A stretch of 64,000 nt of DNA, from positions 82,672,142 through 82,736,141 of the forward strand of contig CM049306.1 in NCBI GenBank assembly GCA_026874595.1. Reading direction: 5' to 3'. The notes beneath the pieces were generated by a model. That model was not told the origin of the DNA. It was given only the letters and a program-made list of their open reading frames with translations, and did not search any database. Of this stretch, positions 34,051 to 46,254 are shown piece after piece. Position 1 is the first letter of the stretch. Every line of letters starts with the position of its first letter. Made by a program: the position numbers and the translations under genes. Source of the stretch: Sipunculus nudus (Eukaryota; Annelida; Sipuncula; Golfingiida; Sipunculidae).

Positions 34051-35607
34051 AAGTGACCCATGGGGGATGACGTTCAGCTGACTGACATGTTGACAGTATG
34101 TCCTTGAACAGGCAACTAATTAAGATAATGTAGGTGGCATCATCGTTCATGCATATTAGCTAAAATTCATAAAGACCCATAAGCACACCACTTTTAATGA
34201 CAATCCAACCAGCCTTTCCTGAGGAATCTGGCAATTTGTGTGTATTTTGCATTATTTCTGGGTTGCTTAATCATATCCCGAAACTGAAAATATATGTCAC
34301 AGAGGCTCAATTTCAGGTTTCTGGGGAGAACTTTTGAGGAACTCTCAGGATGTCAAGTTAGAAGATTCTAGTATCAATGGTTATGGTTTGTGCCCTGCTT
34401 TGGTATCAAATTTTCAATATGCTGGGGGGGGGGGGGGGGGGGGGTGTTGCTTATAAGCCCCATAGTTCAGAGAATATGGGTAACTGAGACCTAATTTCAG
34501 GTTTCAAAGGATATTTTTACGGACATCCCAGGTTGTCAAGTTAGAAGGTTCTAGGACCAACGGTTACGATTTGAGCCCTGTTAACGGACGACAGCATCTT
34601 TAAAGGTCTCAGAAAAAGAGAAAGAGTGTGTTTAAAGAAAAAAAATCCACGAAACACTCCTTGATCAATATTCATGCAAAGATTTATGCTGATCAATGCA
34701 TTGGTTGTTCAGATACTGGGCCCTCGTATCAAACTTTTAAATATTCTGCGGGTACTTCTTAGCCCCGTAGCTCAGAGAATGTGTAACAGAGATCTAATTA
34801 AAAGTTTCCAAGGAGATTTTTAATGGACCTCCCGGGATGTCAAGTAAGAAGATTCCAGGTCCAAGGGTTATATTTGGTGCCATGTTTACAGACGACCACA
34901 TCTTTGAAGGTATCAAAATAGAGAGAAAATGCGTAAAAATTCGGGGGGAAAATCCAGGTGGCGCCACCAGTCTGCAAGAACTGGTGAACACCCCATGAGG
35001 AATATGCATCCAAAAAATCATGATGATCAATGAATTAGTTGTTCAGATACTAGAGCGTTCGTATCAAATTTTAATTATTCGGGGGGGGGGGGGGTACATC
35101 TGAGACCCATAGCTCAGAGAATATGGGTAACAGATATTTAATTTCAGGTTTCCATGGAGATATTTTGTGGACCTCAAGGGATGTCAAGTTGGAAGATTCT
35201 AGGTCCGATGGTTACGATTTGTGCCCTGTTAACAGACGACCACATCTTTGATGGTCTCAAAAATAAAGATAGAATGGGTAAAAACTCGAAAAAGTCCAGG
35301 TGGCGCCACCAGTCTGCAGGAACTGATGAAACGCATGATGAATATGCATGCAAAGAATCATGGCAATAAATGCACTAGTTGGTCAGATACTACAGCTGTT
35401 GTATCAAATTTTTAGGTATTCTGGGGAAATTCTGAGCCCCATTGCTCGGAGGAAATAGGTAACAGAGACCAAATTCCAGGTTTCCAAAGAGATTTTTCAT
35501 GGACCTCACAGCATGTCAAGTTAGAAGATTCCAGGTCAAGCGGTTATGATTTGAGCCTGGTTAACGGACGGACGGCCCGACGGATTTTGAGTCAGCTGAG
35601 CTAAAAA
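34051..35607 (-). mobile_element. CAGCTGA tandem-core element, complete, - strand
   Basis: Read on the minus strand it begins TTTTTAGCTCAGCTGACT (35607), has a CCGTCCGTCCGTTAAC tract, then tandem units with GGTGGCGCCACC at 35310-35299 and 34978-34967. It ends CAGCTGAACGTCATCC, CCCATGGG, TCACTT (34051). The terminal palindrome is more decayed than in its neighbour, suggesting an older copy. It carries poly-G runs (34424-34444, 35081-35094). Confidence 0.8.
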
Positions 35608-36180
35608 GGCATAAACAAATTCTTTATACATGAGTGCAAGGTGACTGCAGCAGCTACTAGATATTTATCCATTTATTCAATATGGTTATGTATTAGTGGA
35701 AGGAATCTCTTGTAAAACCATATTCGATGACTGAAAGAAAAAGCGACTCATGATCGATTATTAATCGATTATTTTACGTACCATTTATGTAACCATGATA
35801 TATGCTTTATTGAATTATAACTTGAATATTGACCGAGCAAAGTAAGCCTGACTTGCAAATCACCCTGAAAGATCAAGGTAATGGGTGCTGACATTTATTG
35901 GTTGCACAAGATTAGGTTTAAAGAAAATTTTGATCGCTGTTTTGTGTCCCGTCTTTCTCTGGCAGATTATGTACATACATGATCGTTAATAAAAATGCAG
36001 TCGATTATGAAAGAAAAGGATAAATTCGATTAATTAGCACACCACTAATATGTACGTGTGACTGCAGCATCTTACTGGCCTAAAACGAAAAGCGATTTTG
36101 TATAAAATTATCAGGACCATTTTCCAAGTATTTAAGGCTTCTGCAAGTATTTCTTTTTTACAGTAAAGGAGTACACTATA
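35608..36180. other. No recognised gene
   Basis: AT-rich. ATCGATTATTAATCGATTAT near 35755 is a local inverted repeat. Nothing else is seen. Confidence 0.4.
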
Positions 36181-36420
36181 AATCTGCATTATAAGGAATG
36201 CAAGCCTCCGCCATGGGGGAAGTTGGGGATATTGTGGGACGCTCCCCAGCGCTCATTCGGCCCATAATCACAGGTTCATTCGTGCATAAGTGACCGTACA
36301 TATGTAAATATGTTTATGAGGTTCCTCAATCCGGAACATTTTCCAGATCCACACCAAAATCTAACCGATTCTACATTGACCCAATTTTAGATATTCCCTG
36401 AAAAGTTCATGATTCATGTT
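36181..36420 (+). repeat. CCTCCGCC dispersed repeat, copy 1
   Basis: It is homologous to 48740-48950: AATCTG, AAGGAATGCAAGCCTCCGCC, CATTCGGCCCATA, TCCGGA and ACCAAAATCTAACCGATTCT. The opposite end of the family (GGCGGAGG) is absent here. Confidence 0.7.
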
Positions 36421-37685
36421 GGCGTGTAGTTATGGTGTGAACAAACAAACAAATGAATTTGGACGAATGCATACCCTCCTTACAGTCCGGCATAAATGGA
36501 CCAAAGATGAGCTCTTTTACATTGTTTCATTGGACCTGGTCTTCGCAGCTGAGGTTGACCTGTTTAAACAGGGAATCAGTTGTGGAAGAATAGCCTAGTA
36601 ACAAAGACGCGTATTTAGTCGCTCAATGACTGTTACAGGTTTTGTTTATGTGGCAAACTATGGATACGCATTGTTAACAGTGTGACTTGTCAATATAAAA
36701 AGCTGCAACAAGCGTACTGTACCATAATCCTTATAGCCTATTATTTGAATGTCTTAAGGAAATTAATAAATGGGGAAAGTAACTCAATTAACCTTTACAG
36801 CATTAACAATAAAGGTGACAGGACATTTTTATATTATAATGATAACGGGCATATTACCACGATATATTCAGAAAGGAGTTAATGGTAATGACTTCACGAC
36901 TGGAACTGATAGTTTATGCGCGATTGACATGAACGGATACAAGTACAGAGGTGTCTTTTATTATTATTAAGAATCATTGTTGCTAACCATCACGTAATAA
37001 TCATGTAACCCACGGAAGGGTTGCTGTCAATACAGAAATTTTCTTCGACAGGCGTACTGGAGTTTTTTTTAAAACAAGCGTTTTTGCAAATTATTCCCCA
37101 GCGACATCTAGCGGCCAAATGGCGTACTAAAATCATGTTAAACCGAATGAAATGAATTACCTCAGGGAACCGAAATTGCATCTAATGCAGACTTGCTTAA
37201 GATGAAATTTAGATAAGCACATGCTATTCTTTAGTTGGTTTCTTTAAATAATCATTTAAGCCTGCCATACGCATAATTTTCCTTCTGTGTCATATCATGT
37301 TAACCATGAAACCGACTTTCAAAAATAATTTACAAATCGAAGAACAAAAAAAAAACTATAACATAAAACTATTATTATTTTATTTAATCTTTCGTTCGGA
37401 GACTTCATAAGAACACACATTAAACGGATATTTTGAATTTTGCATTGATTAGAATATTTTTAACAACAGGAAAAGATACTACAAATTGTTCGTAATTTAT
37501 TAAATTGTAAACAATAGCCTTAAGATTTATTGGAAAACCAAAATTCAACACCTTTCCCTGACAACACCACGTTGCCCGTCTTTGTTGTGCTGATGTATAC
37601 CTAACTAAAATCATGGGATGAGAGAAATAAAACATTTTTGGCAGACCTCATTGGATGAAAGAGATTATCGTGATGTTTAAGGAAA
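36421..37685. other. No recognised gene
   Basis: Several 60-80-codon frames have no recognisable product. Confidence 0.4.
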
Positions 37686-37705
37686 ATCTCTTGGGGCGAG
37701 TGAGA

Positions 37706-37710
<5 letters not shown>

Positions 37711-37739
<29 letters not shown>
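37711..37739. repeat. (GA)n microsatellite
   Basis: Direct GA run with flanking AGAACAAATCT/AAACAAATCT duplications before the large GA block. Confidence 0.9.
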
Positions 37740-37741
<2 letters not shown>

Positions 37742-37910
37742 TATAAAACAAATCTCATGGAGGTGTGAGCGAGATATAATTATGGTACTTAGAACAAATC
37801 TTTTGAATGATAAATAAACATGGTGTTCATAAAAAAAACTCATGGGAAGAGAGAGAAATAGTCGTGCTCTTTATAACGAATCGCATAAGGTGAGAGAAAT
37901 AAGAGGCATT

Positions 37911-37912
<2 letters not shown>

Positions 37913-37956
<44 letters not shown>

Positions 37957-38211
37957 AGGGAGGGAGGGAGATACAGAGGGAGAGAGAGGGGGAGAGAGAT
38001 ATAGAGGGAGAGAGGGGGAGAGAAAGAGAGAGAGGGAGAGAGAGAGAGGGGGGAGGGAGAGAGAGAGGAAGAGAGAGAGAGAGAAAGGGGAGAGAGAGAG
38101 GGGAGAGCTAGGGAGAGAGAGAGAGGGAGACAGAGAGGGAGAGAGAGGGGGAGAGAGAGAGATAGAGGGGGAGATAGGGGGAGAGAAAGAGAGAGAGGGA
38201 GAGAGAAAGAC

Positions 38212-38253
<42 letters not shown>

Positions 38254-38334
38254 AGGGAGGGAGGGAGACAGAGAGGGAGAGAGAGGGGGAGAGAGAGAGA
38301 TAGAGGGAGAGAGGGGGAGAGAAAGAGAGAGGGG

Positions 38335-38372
<38 letters not shown>

Positions 38373-38699
38373 GGAAGAGAGAGAGAGAGAGAAAGGGGAG
38401 AGAGAGAAGAGAGCTAGGGAGAGAGAGAGGGAGACAGAGAGGGAGTGAGAGGGGGGAGAGAGAGATAGAGGGAGATAGGGGAGAGAAAGAGAGAGAGGGA
38501 GAGAGAGAGAGAGAGAAGGGAGGGAGGGAGATAGAGAGGGAGAGAGAGGGGGGGGAGAGAGATAGAGGGAGAGAAGGGAGAGAAAGAGAGAGAGGGAGAG
38601 AGAGAGAGGGAGGGAGAGCGAGAGGAAGAGAGAGAGAGAGAGAGAAAGGGGAGAGAGAGGGGAGAGCTAGGGAGAGAGAGAGAGGGAGACAGAGAGATA
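37913..38699. repeat. GA-rich minisatellite, ~790 bp
   Basis: An almost pure purine strand of GA, GGGA and GGGGA. It has a higher-order pattern: GAGCTAGGGAGAGAG recurs at about 38105, 38411 and 38664 (306 and 253 bp apart), each within the order AGAGGAAG, AAAGGGG, GCTAGGG, GACAGAG, GATAGAGG. The 89-codon frame over it is low complexity and not a gene. Confidence 0.97.
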
Positions 38700-40585
38700 T
38701 AAACGTAGTCAGACGAACCTTAAGTCATACTTTTTCTAAAGTTATAGTTTTCTGTTAGTGTTAATCTATATAGAATGACTGACATGATCACTGAAACTAC
38801 AAACTATGAGTATATAAAAAGCATGCATATTAATCTGTTTTGTCGCATGATCTGTTGTTTTAAATACAAACGGTACATCCATAATTTCGATAAGCGCCCT
38901 GTGAGTCCCGGGTTTAAGTACGTTCGCAAATAAACCTGTAAGGGTTCGATAAGGACACAAAATTACTCCGAGGACAGCTTCAAAATGAGAATCTATTTGC
39001 TGACAGAGTTTGGTGGTAAAGGGGCAAATTGACAATAACGTTTTTTTGGACCACGCCAGAATCATAAAATTATAGAATCATACACAATGCAACATGTGAA
39101 CTTAAACATTTTTATTCTCCAAACATTTTACTAAAAAAACAGTATGCTTCTGGCACATTTGGTCGCCTTTGTCCAACTTTGAGTCACTAGCCACTTATTT
39201 CATTAAACACGATTATTTAGTATATGTTCGGGTATGTCACTTGGTTCCCTGTTATAGCAACAACCAATGTTATTTTTCATTCTCATGTAAATGTGTTTTA
39301 TGTTCCGCCCCTATCACCTTAGACCCTGCCTCTAAGTCCCTGTGCTTATAGCAGACGGCGGCCGCATTTCCCTTTATTCCGCTTCATGTTTGGCATGGAA
39401 GTCAGACAGATAGCCCTCAGCCTTGACCGCGTTTTAAGTGTATGACGTCACTGTTTGTTTTGCTGGGGCCAAGCACAAAATGTTAGGTCCTCCAATCCAA
39501 TATCACTGATGACTTCCCTGATGACATTTACAATCCACGGTTTTTTGTTACGATTTCTATTTTCCAAAATTTAGTTACAAACGAAAAAAGCTTTTATTCG
39601 TAAACCTTTTAAAATAATGAAAAGTGAAAAAAATATGAAAAAGTCAAGATAATATATACATGTATTGAGTCCTGGGCATCCTGCTTTTTTTTTAAGTCTC
39701 AACTTTGCAATATTTAATTAAATTTGAATTATCTTTCATTCTAAAGCCTTTTGAAATAATGAAAAGGCAAAGAGAAGGATAAAATAAGCCAGGTATATTT
39801 TTATTCTAAATGTATTGAGCTCTGGGTTACCTACGCTCTTTACACAGCACTTTACCTATAAAGCTACTTCCTATATCGTAAGGCGCTGTTTGTTATGACC
39901 TTGTATCCTGCTTTGCAACACCAGAGGGGAGCACTGTATTTTTGTCCAATCAGATGAAACTTTGTGCTCGAAGACAAAGCCAAGCGAGGAATACACGGAG
40001 CCAATCATATTCATATCTTTTTGAGTGACAGCTCATCCCCCAGCGTAACCGTCTAAACAGGCCACAGGCTCAGAGAGAATTTCCCCTGACGTTGTTTGCT
40101 TAGGGCCTTGGGCACATAGGATGCTCGGCCGGTGAGCTGTAATTCAAACGAAACGTAACAACAAAGGCTGCGTGCACACCTCGCTGGCTGGTTTCAGTTC
40201 TGCAGACAACAAATACATGGCTACGCTAACACAGTCATAATGTCATAACCGAATCGGTCGATGATGCGAGAATGCAGAGGGAGCAATTTAAATTCGACCG
40301 GAAACTCATCAAACGGCGCTTGAAGCGCGGCAATGGGCGGAGCCAGGATGCCTGTCGAGTGTTTGTTTATTGGCATCTGAATGGATGCTTGTCACATCGT
40401 ACGCACGTGTATTTCAGTGGACAACAAACCGCCATCTGGTGTCTAAATATATCATAAACGGTCAAAGCTGGCAGCGTGAAAATCAGTTGCTTCTTTAGAA
40501 GCGCAAGATTTCCGCTGCCTCGGGAGCGTATGGGTTACCTGGCTACTGTTGTTTATAGAAATGGAAAGAAGCAATTTGGATTAAA
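38700..40585. other. No recognised gene
   Basis: Positions 38940-39065 share short blocks (TTCGATAAGG, CTCCGAGG, ACGTTTTTTTGGACC) with 46375-46530, so a decayed dispersed repeat is likely. A minus-strand 99-codon frame there is not recognised. The rest holds nothing I can name. Confidence 0.4.
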
Positions 40586-41284
40586 AAAACTTTTAAAGGG
40601 GTCTATACCGTAATCTGACGTCTATTTATAAAAGAAAATCTTTTGCACCCTTGTTAGGCCTAAAAAAGGTGAATCTGCACTAATCGTGAAAAATATCTCC
40701 AAACCGTTAAATATGTCAAAGTCGCATATTTGATTTAAAAAATAGGCCTCTAAACGTGAAAGGCTATCTCCAAACCGTTAAATACGAAACATGAAAATTC
40801 ACGTTTTGGTCACCAGTAACGTTTTGTGAAATCACGGTTTGTGCAGGACTCGGGGTTTATTTGTGAGGAAAATAACTGGTTTCACGGTTAGTGCTGCAGA
40901 CATGTTTCGTGAAATAACAATTCAAGCTAGCCTCCAAATCATGAAACTAGAGCCATCGTGTATGCGAATCGTGAAAAAATAACTGAAATCAACAAAAAAA
41001 ACATCGATGCTTACTTCTAAACATACATGTCACCTTTCTCTTAATTGTCTGCTGTATACGCAAACAGTTGACGAACCTTCGTTTAAAATGATTTAATGTC
41101 TCAAATCATTTATTTATTTCATATTTATTACATATTAAAATCGAATGAAACTGGAAAAAACTTCAGGTCGCACCAGAACACCTTGCACATACAATTGCTG
41201 TCAAACCCTGAATGCATACGAATAATAATAATTTGATCTGAATAGACTGGTCCCTTTTCACAAACGGAAAGATTATTAAAAGAC

Positions 41285-42165
41285 ATTTCTTCTTCTCCCC
41301 ATTCATACTCTGCTGCTTCTTTGTCCCCTCACTGTTTTTCTTCTTCTTCTCACTCTTCTTCTCTCCTTAGTTTTTCTTCCGTTTGCTCATTTTATTTTTA
41401 TTTTTATTTTGTTCATTGTCTCCTTCCCCTTGTTCTCATCATTACACTTTTCATCTTCTTCTGTTGTACTTCTTTGTCCTTTGCTCTTCTGTTTACATAT
41501 CTTATTATAATCCGCATGCCTCTTTTTCTTTTTTCCTCACTATTCTCATTCTTCTTTTTCTTCATGTCTAGCTCATCTTCGTCTTGCTCTTTTAATCCTT
41601 CATTTTTATTTTCTTCTATTCGCTCTCCTTCTTGCTCTACTTCCTTAACTTCTTTAAATTTCTTCTCCTTTTATTCACCTTCTTTTGTATTGCTTTTCTT
41701 TCCATGTACTGAATCTTCTTCCCATTCTTCTATCTTCCATCTAACTCTTCTTCTAATTCTAGTTTTATTTCTCCTTCGTCGTGCCCATCTTATTTTTATA
41801 CGCACTTTCTTTCTCTTTTCTTCATGCGTATTTTCTTCTTTTCTATAGAACTCTTTCTATAGAACTCTTTCCTATTTTTCTTCTCCTCCTCCTTTTTGGT
41901 CCCCTTCTTATTCTATCGCTTTTCTTGTCACTCTTTCTTTTGTTCCTACTCTTATCTTTTTTCTTTCCTCTTGTTTTTCCTTTTCTTCTTTTTGTTTATT
42001 GCTTGCCTTTCTTCATGTCCGTATTCTTACTCTTTACAATTCTCCCTTTGCTTCTTTTTTTTTCGTTTTGCTCTTCTATTGTTCACTTAGTCCTTCTCCT
42101 TTCTGTTTATCCCCTCTCCTTCACATTTTGCTTTTTTCGTATTCTGCTGCTTCTTCTTCCTTTTA
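41285..42165. repeat. Polypyrimidine (TTC-rich) block
   Basis: About 880 bp of mostly T and C on the plus strand. Open frames across it (for example 175 codons at 41321) are artefacts of composition: S, F and L only. Confidence 0.95.
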
Positions 42166-42420
42166 TAACCTAACCTCACAGAAAGTTATATTAACTATAG
42201 CGATCTTCCTTCTTCCGCATTCCGTCCGTAGGGGTGACCATTAATAGAGCGGAACTAGAAACTTCAACACACTTACTGATCGATGGATAGTTTTATTAAT
42301 TGAACGAGCGCGGTGGTACCATTAATATTTTCTTAAATGTCTAACGAATCGGTTGGAACGCCGGACTTGTGCGCCACCAACATGGGTTCGAATCCAGGAT
42401 CAGCCCAGTGTTTTTCCCCC
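42166..42420 (+). other. Unique middle of the long-TIR element with tRNA-like boxes
   Basis: Between the two low-complexity arms is a normal-composition segment. A box B (GGGTTCGAATCC, 42384-42395) follows a weak box A-like TAACGAATCGGTTGG (42342-42356). It may be a tRNA-derived SINE head or a captured tRNA-like sequence. Confidence 0.45.
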
Positions 42421-42740
42421 TGAAAAGAAGACAAGATGAAAAGGGAGTGTTAGAAAAACAGGTAGAGGAATAAGAAGAAGAGTATGATTGAGACGGTAAG
42501 AATCAGATAAATATCAACAAATGTGAGATCAAGAACAAGATGAAAAGGAAGGAGAAGGAGAGGAGGTAGAAAAGGCATAAGTAGAAGAAGATCACTAGGA
42601 AGAATAAGGGGAAGGGCGAGGAGAAGAGGAACAAAGTTCACAAAAAACAAGACGAAGAGCAAACAAAAGAGACAAAAGACATAGGAGGAGTGAGACGAAA
42701 ATATAAAACAGAACCAGTGTAAGAATAGAAAAAAGTAGAA
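42420..42740. repeat. Polypurine (GAA-rich) block
   Basis: About 300 bp rich in A and G, mirror to the pyrimidine block. It is the inward continuation of the right arm in degenerate form. Confidence 0.9.
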
Positions 42741-43033
42741 TGGTCTTTGCTTTACTTTTGTTAATAGGGGCCAGTCAGACCAGCTTATTAATATTGACAT
42801 GCATGCAGGGTTTGCCAGCAATTTGATGTGCAAGGTGTTCTGCTGCGACTTGAAGTTTGTTTCCAATTTCTATTGATTTTTATATGTCATAAATATGTCA
42901 TAAATAAATGATCTGAGACGTTAAAATATTTTCAAATGAAGGTAAGTCAACTGTTTGCGTATACAGCAGGCGGTTAAGAGCAAGGTGACCGGTATGTTTG
43001 GAAGTAAGCATGAATCTTTTTGCTAGTGTCAGT

Positions 43034-44471
43034 TTTGCAACTCAACTGACTGAAAGTCATCTGAGCTATTGCGATCCCTCTTCGTCCGTCGTCCGTCCGT
43101 CCGGTCGTCCGTCAGTTAACAGGGCACAAATTGTAATCGCTGGAACCGGAATCTTCCAATTTGACATCCTGGGAGAAAAATCTCCTTGGAAACCTGAAAT
43201 TAGGTCTCTGTTACCCATATTCTCCGACCTATTGGGTCTCGTAAGTGCCACCCAGAATAATCAAAAATTTTATTTAAAAAAAAGCCGAATAACTACTGCA
43301 TGGATCAACCTTGATTTTCTGCATGAACATTGATCATGGAGTGTTCCATCAGTTCCTGCAAAATGGGCGCGCCACCTGTATTTTTTTCATTATTTACGAA
43401 TTTGTTTTCTTTATTTTTGAGACCTTCAAAGAAGCTGTCTTCTGCTAACTAGGCATAAATCGTAACTGCTGGACCTGGAATCTTCTAACTTGACATCACG
43501 TGAGGTCAATGAAAAGTCTCCTTCGAAACCTGAAATAAGGTCTCTGTTACCCATATCCTCCGAGCTAATGGTCTCGTAAGTACCCCTCAGAATAATTAAA
43601 ATTATGATACAAAAGCTCAAGTATCTGAATCACTAATGCATTGATCACTATGCTTCTTTGCATGACTATTGATCATGGAGTGTTTCATCAGTTCCTGCAA
43701 ACTGGTGGCGCCACCTGTGTTTTTTCAAAATTTTTACGATTTTTGTACTTTATTTTTTAGACCTTCGAAGAAGCTGTCATCTGTTAACAGGACACAAATT
43801 GTAACCACTAGACCTGGATCTTCTAACTTGATATCAAGAGAAGACCATGAAAAGTCTCTGTGGAAACCTGAAATTAGGTCACTGTAACCCATAGCCTCCG
43901 AGCTATTGGGCTAGTAATTACCCCTCAGAATAATTAAAAATATGATTCAAAAGCTCCAGTATCTGAATAACCAATGCATTGATTAGTATGATTCTTTGCA
44001 TGAATATTGATCATGGAGTGTTCCATCAGTTCCTGCTAACTAGTGGCGCCACCTGTATATTTTTCTAAATTGTTACTATTTTTTTTTCTTATTTTTAAAA
44101 GAATATGTATTATACCTTATACCTTAAAAGAAGCTGTCATCTGTTAACAGGGCACAAAAAGTACCCCCTACACCTAGAATATTCATACTTTATATCCAGG
44201 GAGGTCCATCATGAAAAGTCTCTGTGGAAACCTGAAATTAGGTCTCTGTTAACCTTATCCTCCGAACTATTAGGCTCATACCCCCCCCCCCCCCGAAGAA
44301 TTAAAAGTGGGATACAAAAGCTCCAGTATATGAATAACTAATGCATTGATTGCATTCTTAGGATTCTTCACAAAATTCATGATTTTTTTTTTTTGCACTC
44401 TCGCTGTCTTTTTTGCTCATTGTTCATTATTCCTTGAATTCAGCTGAGCGTCATGGCCCATGCGCCACTAG
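43034..44471 (+). mobile_element. CAGCTGA tandem-core element, complete, nested
   Basis: The 5' end TTTGCAACTCAACTGACTGA, CATCTGAGCTATTGCGATC, and a CGTCCGTCCGTCCG tract. About four tandem units with the palindrome at 43365 (altered), 43704 and 44042. The 3' end CAGCTGAGCGTCATGG, CCCATGCGCCA, CTAG (44471). It interrupts the right arm of the long-TIR element; the intact left arm gives the empty site, a T-run, with no target duplication. Confidence 0.88.
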
Positions 44472-45249
44472 TTTACGTTTGGCAAACACGAAAGCTTTAG
44501 TTTCGAAATTGGAGGATAAAGCTTGAATCGTGATAGCAGCACTAAGCGTGAAACCAGTTATTTTCCTCGCAAATAGACCCTGAGACCTGCACAAAACGTG
44601 ATTCACAAAACGTTATCGGTGACCAAAACGTAAATTAGTTTTCCTATAATATTTTTTTCACGTTTTGTATTTAACGGTTTGGAGATAGCCTTTCACGTTT
44701 AGATGCATATTTTTTTCACGTTTTGGGAAAAATCAAATATGCGACTTTGACATATTTAACGGTTTGGAGATATTTTTCACGATAAGTGCAGATTCACGTT
44801 TTGAGCCCAACAACCCCTATACAGAAAAGGCCAGAAAACGCAGATCCAACCGCACACAAGCTGTTCGTTTTGGTAACATCCGTGTGTTAACAACGGAAAG
44901 GGGGCCCACCAATATATACATATAATCCAATCACATTGAATATGATTATCTGGCAGAAAGTCAGACAAATTTGAGTTGTGCAACGGGTGTTCTGCTCAAG
45001 GTCTGCACATATACAATCAACCACCTTAGGTAAACTTTTTCTGTTTGTCGACATTGGCCCCTGTACCTTGTTAACTAACAGATTGCCGGTAAACAAGCTC
45101 ATGAATCAGCCACAGAGGCGTTATAACATCTTTTTCTTAACTGGAATTACCCACATTTCATTAATATACACGCAGAGTAAACCAGAAATCAAATAACTTC
45201 AACTGAAAAAGTAGGCGAATAGCTAACTGTCTTTAAAATGTTCAGAGTA

Positions 45250-46250
45250 GTTCGTCCATTTGCATTCCAGTACCAATATTCTCAGTAACTTCATTACAAC
45301 ATTCAGACAAGAAAAACGTACGGTTATCGTTTTCATATCCTACAAGTTCCGTTTAAATATAAATGATAACACATGGTCATATAAAATGATCATTAAAAAT
45401 CCGTTCCGCAATGGGGTGCCCATTCCAATATGACATTATCTTTATAAATTTAAAGTACTTTTCTGAACAATACAAAAATTGACTCTGATGAATCAAATTA
45501 AAACAAAAATTTGAGAAATGCAATAAAATCAGTGTTTTCAAAATGTACTTTATTATTCGCAAAACCTCAATCAAATTGAGATGATTGTCGATTTCATTGG
45601 TCAAATTGATTAAAATACATTTAGGCGCGCTATTAGGTTGTTAGTGTCATAGATAATATATAAAAGGTAACTATTAAGCTTAGGTTGGTAATCTATGTTA
45701 CCTGGCCCAGAAGAAGCCAAAATCCCGTGAAATATAACTTTTGGGTCTTGTCATTAAGTTTCTCAAATTAAATTAATAATATGAATATACATATATATTA
45801 CATTAGTCATTTGGACATCAGAGGTATGTTCCGTCTGATACTAAAAGAGAAATTTCGACAGGCGATGCTTTATCGTTAAAATCGAATGGGCCGTTTGTCT
45901 CAGGTATGTCGCTATACCTATCAGTTCAAACCAAACGCACAAGATGTACAGTCTTCAGAACGGCATAAATAGTGCTGCCCACTGGCGGAGAACTTTAAAA
46001 CTAATTTTCAACTTGATTACTGGGTTAAACATTGTGTGTATTTTCTAGAAACAGCTTCTAAAATGGCCAGGCTTGTAAGTAACCGGACCCACATGGCACA
46101 TCTCAAGGAGAAAAGTTATAAATAAATCATTGTGGGTTCAGCACAGTTGTATACTTTAGAATTATCAGACGTAGGAGTGAAATGGTTTGGCCACACACAA
46201 AACATATTGTTCTATAATTTCCAAGAATAGAACATTTTTCTCTTTTATTT
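45250..46250. other. No recognised gene
   Basis: AT-rich, no notable frame or repeat. Confidence 0.45.
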
Positions 46251-46254
46251 TAAA

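Larger units (their letters stand above)
40651..44813. mobile_element. Long terminal-inverted-repeat element
   Basis: The left arm (40651 to about 41270) and the right arm (about 42750-43033 plus 44472-44813, read in reverse) align over ~620 bp. Both begin TTGTT(A/G)GGC, then GTGAATCTGCAC, ATCGTGAAAAATATCTCC, AAACCGTTAAATATGTCAAA, AAAATAACTGGTTTCACG and CTGCTGTATACGCAAACAG. It sits inside R500 copy C; CCC on both sides may be a 3-bp target duplication. The middle is low-complexity pyrimidine then purine DNA with no transposase, so it is non-autonomous. The superfamily is unknown. Confidence 0.85.
40590..45240 (+). repeat. R500 dispersed repeat, copy C, split by a 4.2-kb element
   Basis: The left part (40590-40650) reads CTTTTAAAGGGGTCTATACC, TCTGACGTC, ATCTTTTGCACCC. 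The right part (from 44814) continues with AAAAGGCCAGAAAACGCAGA, TCCAACCGCACACAAGC, GAAAGTCAGACAAA, AAACAAGCTCATGAATC, CACAGAGGCGTTATAAC and AAAAAGTAGGCGAATAGCT. Together they form one full copy. Confidence 0.85.

Noticed and set aside
31907-35607. A single transposon with long terminal inverted repeats
   Set aside because: Both halves have their own complete 5' and 3' ends, so two tail-to-tail elements explain it better.
37842-38111. Open frame of R, E and G repeats
   Set aside because: Pure translation of GA microsatellite.
41321-42244. Long open frames (up to 175 codons) rich in S, F and L
   Set aside because: They are a by-product of the TTC/T-rich block, overlap each other in several frames and have no domain.
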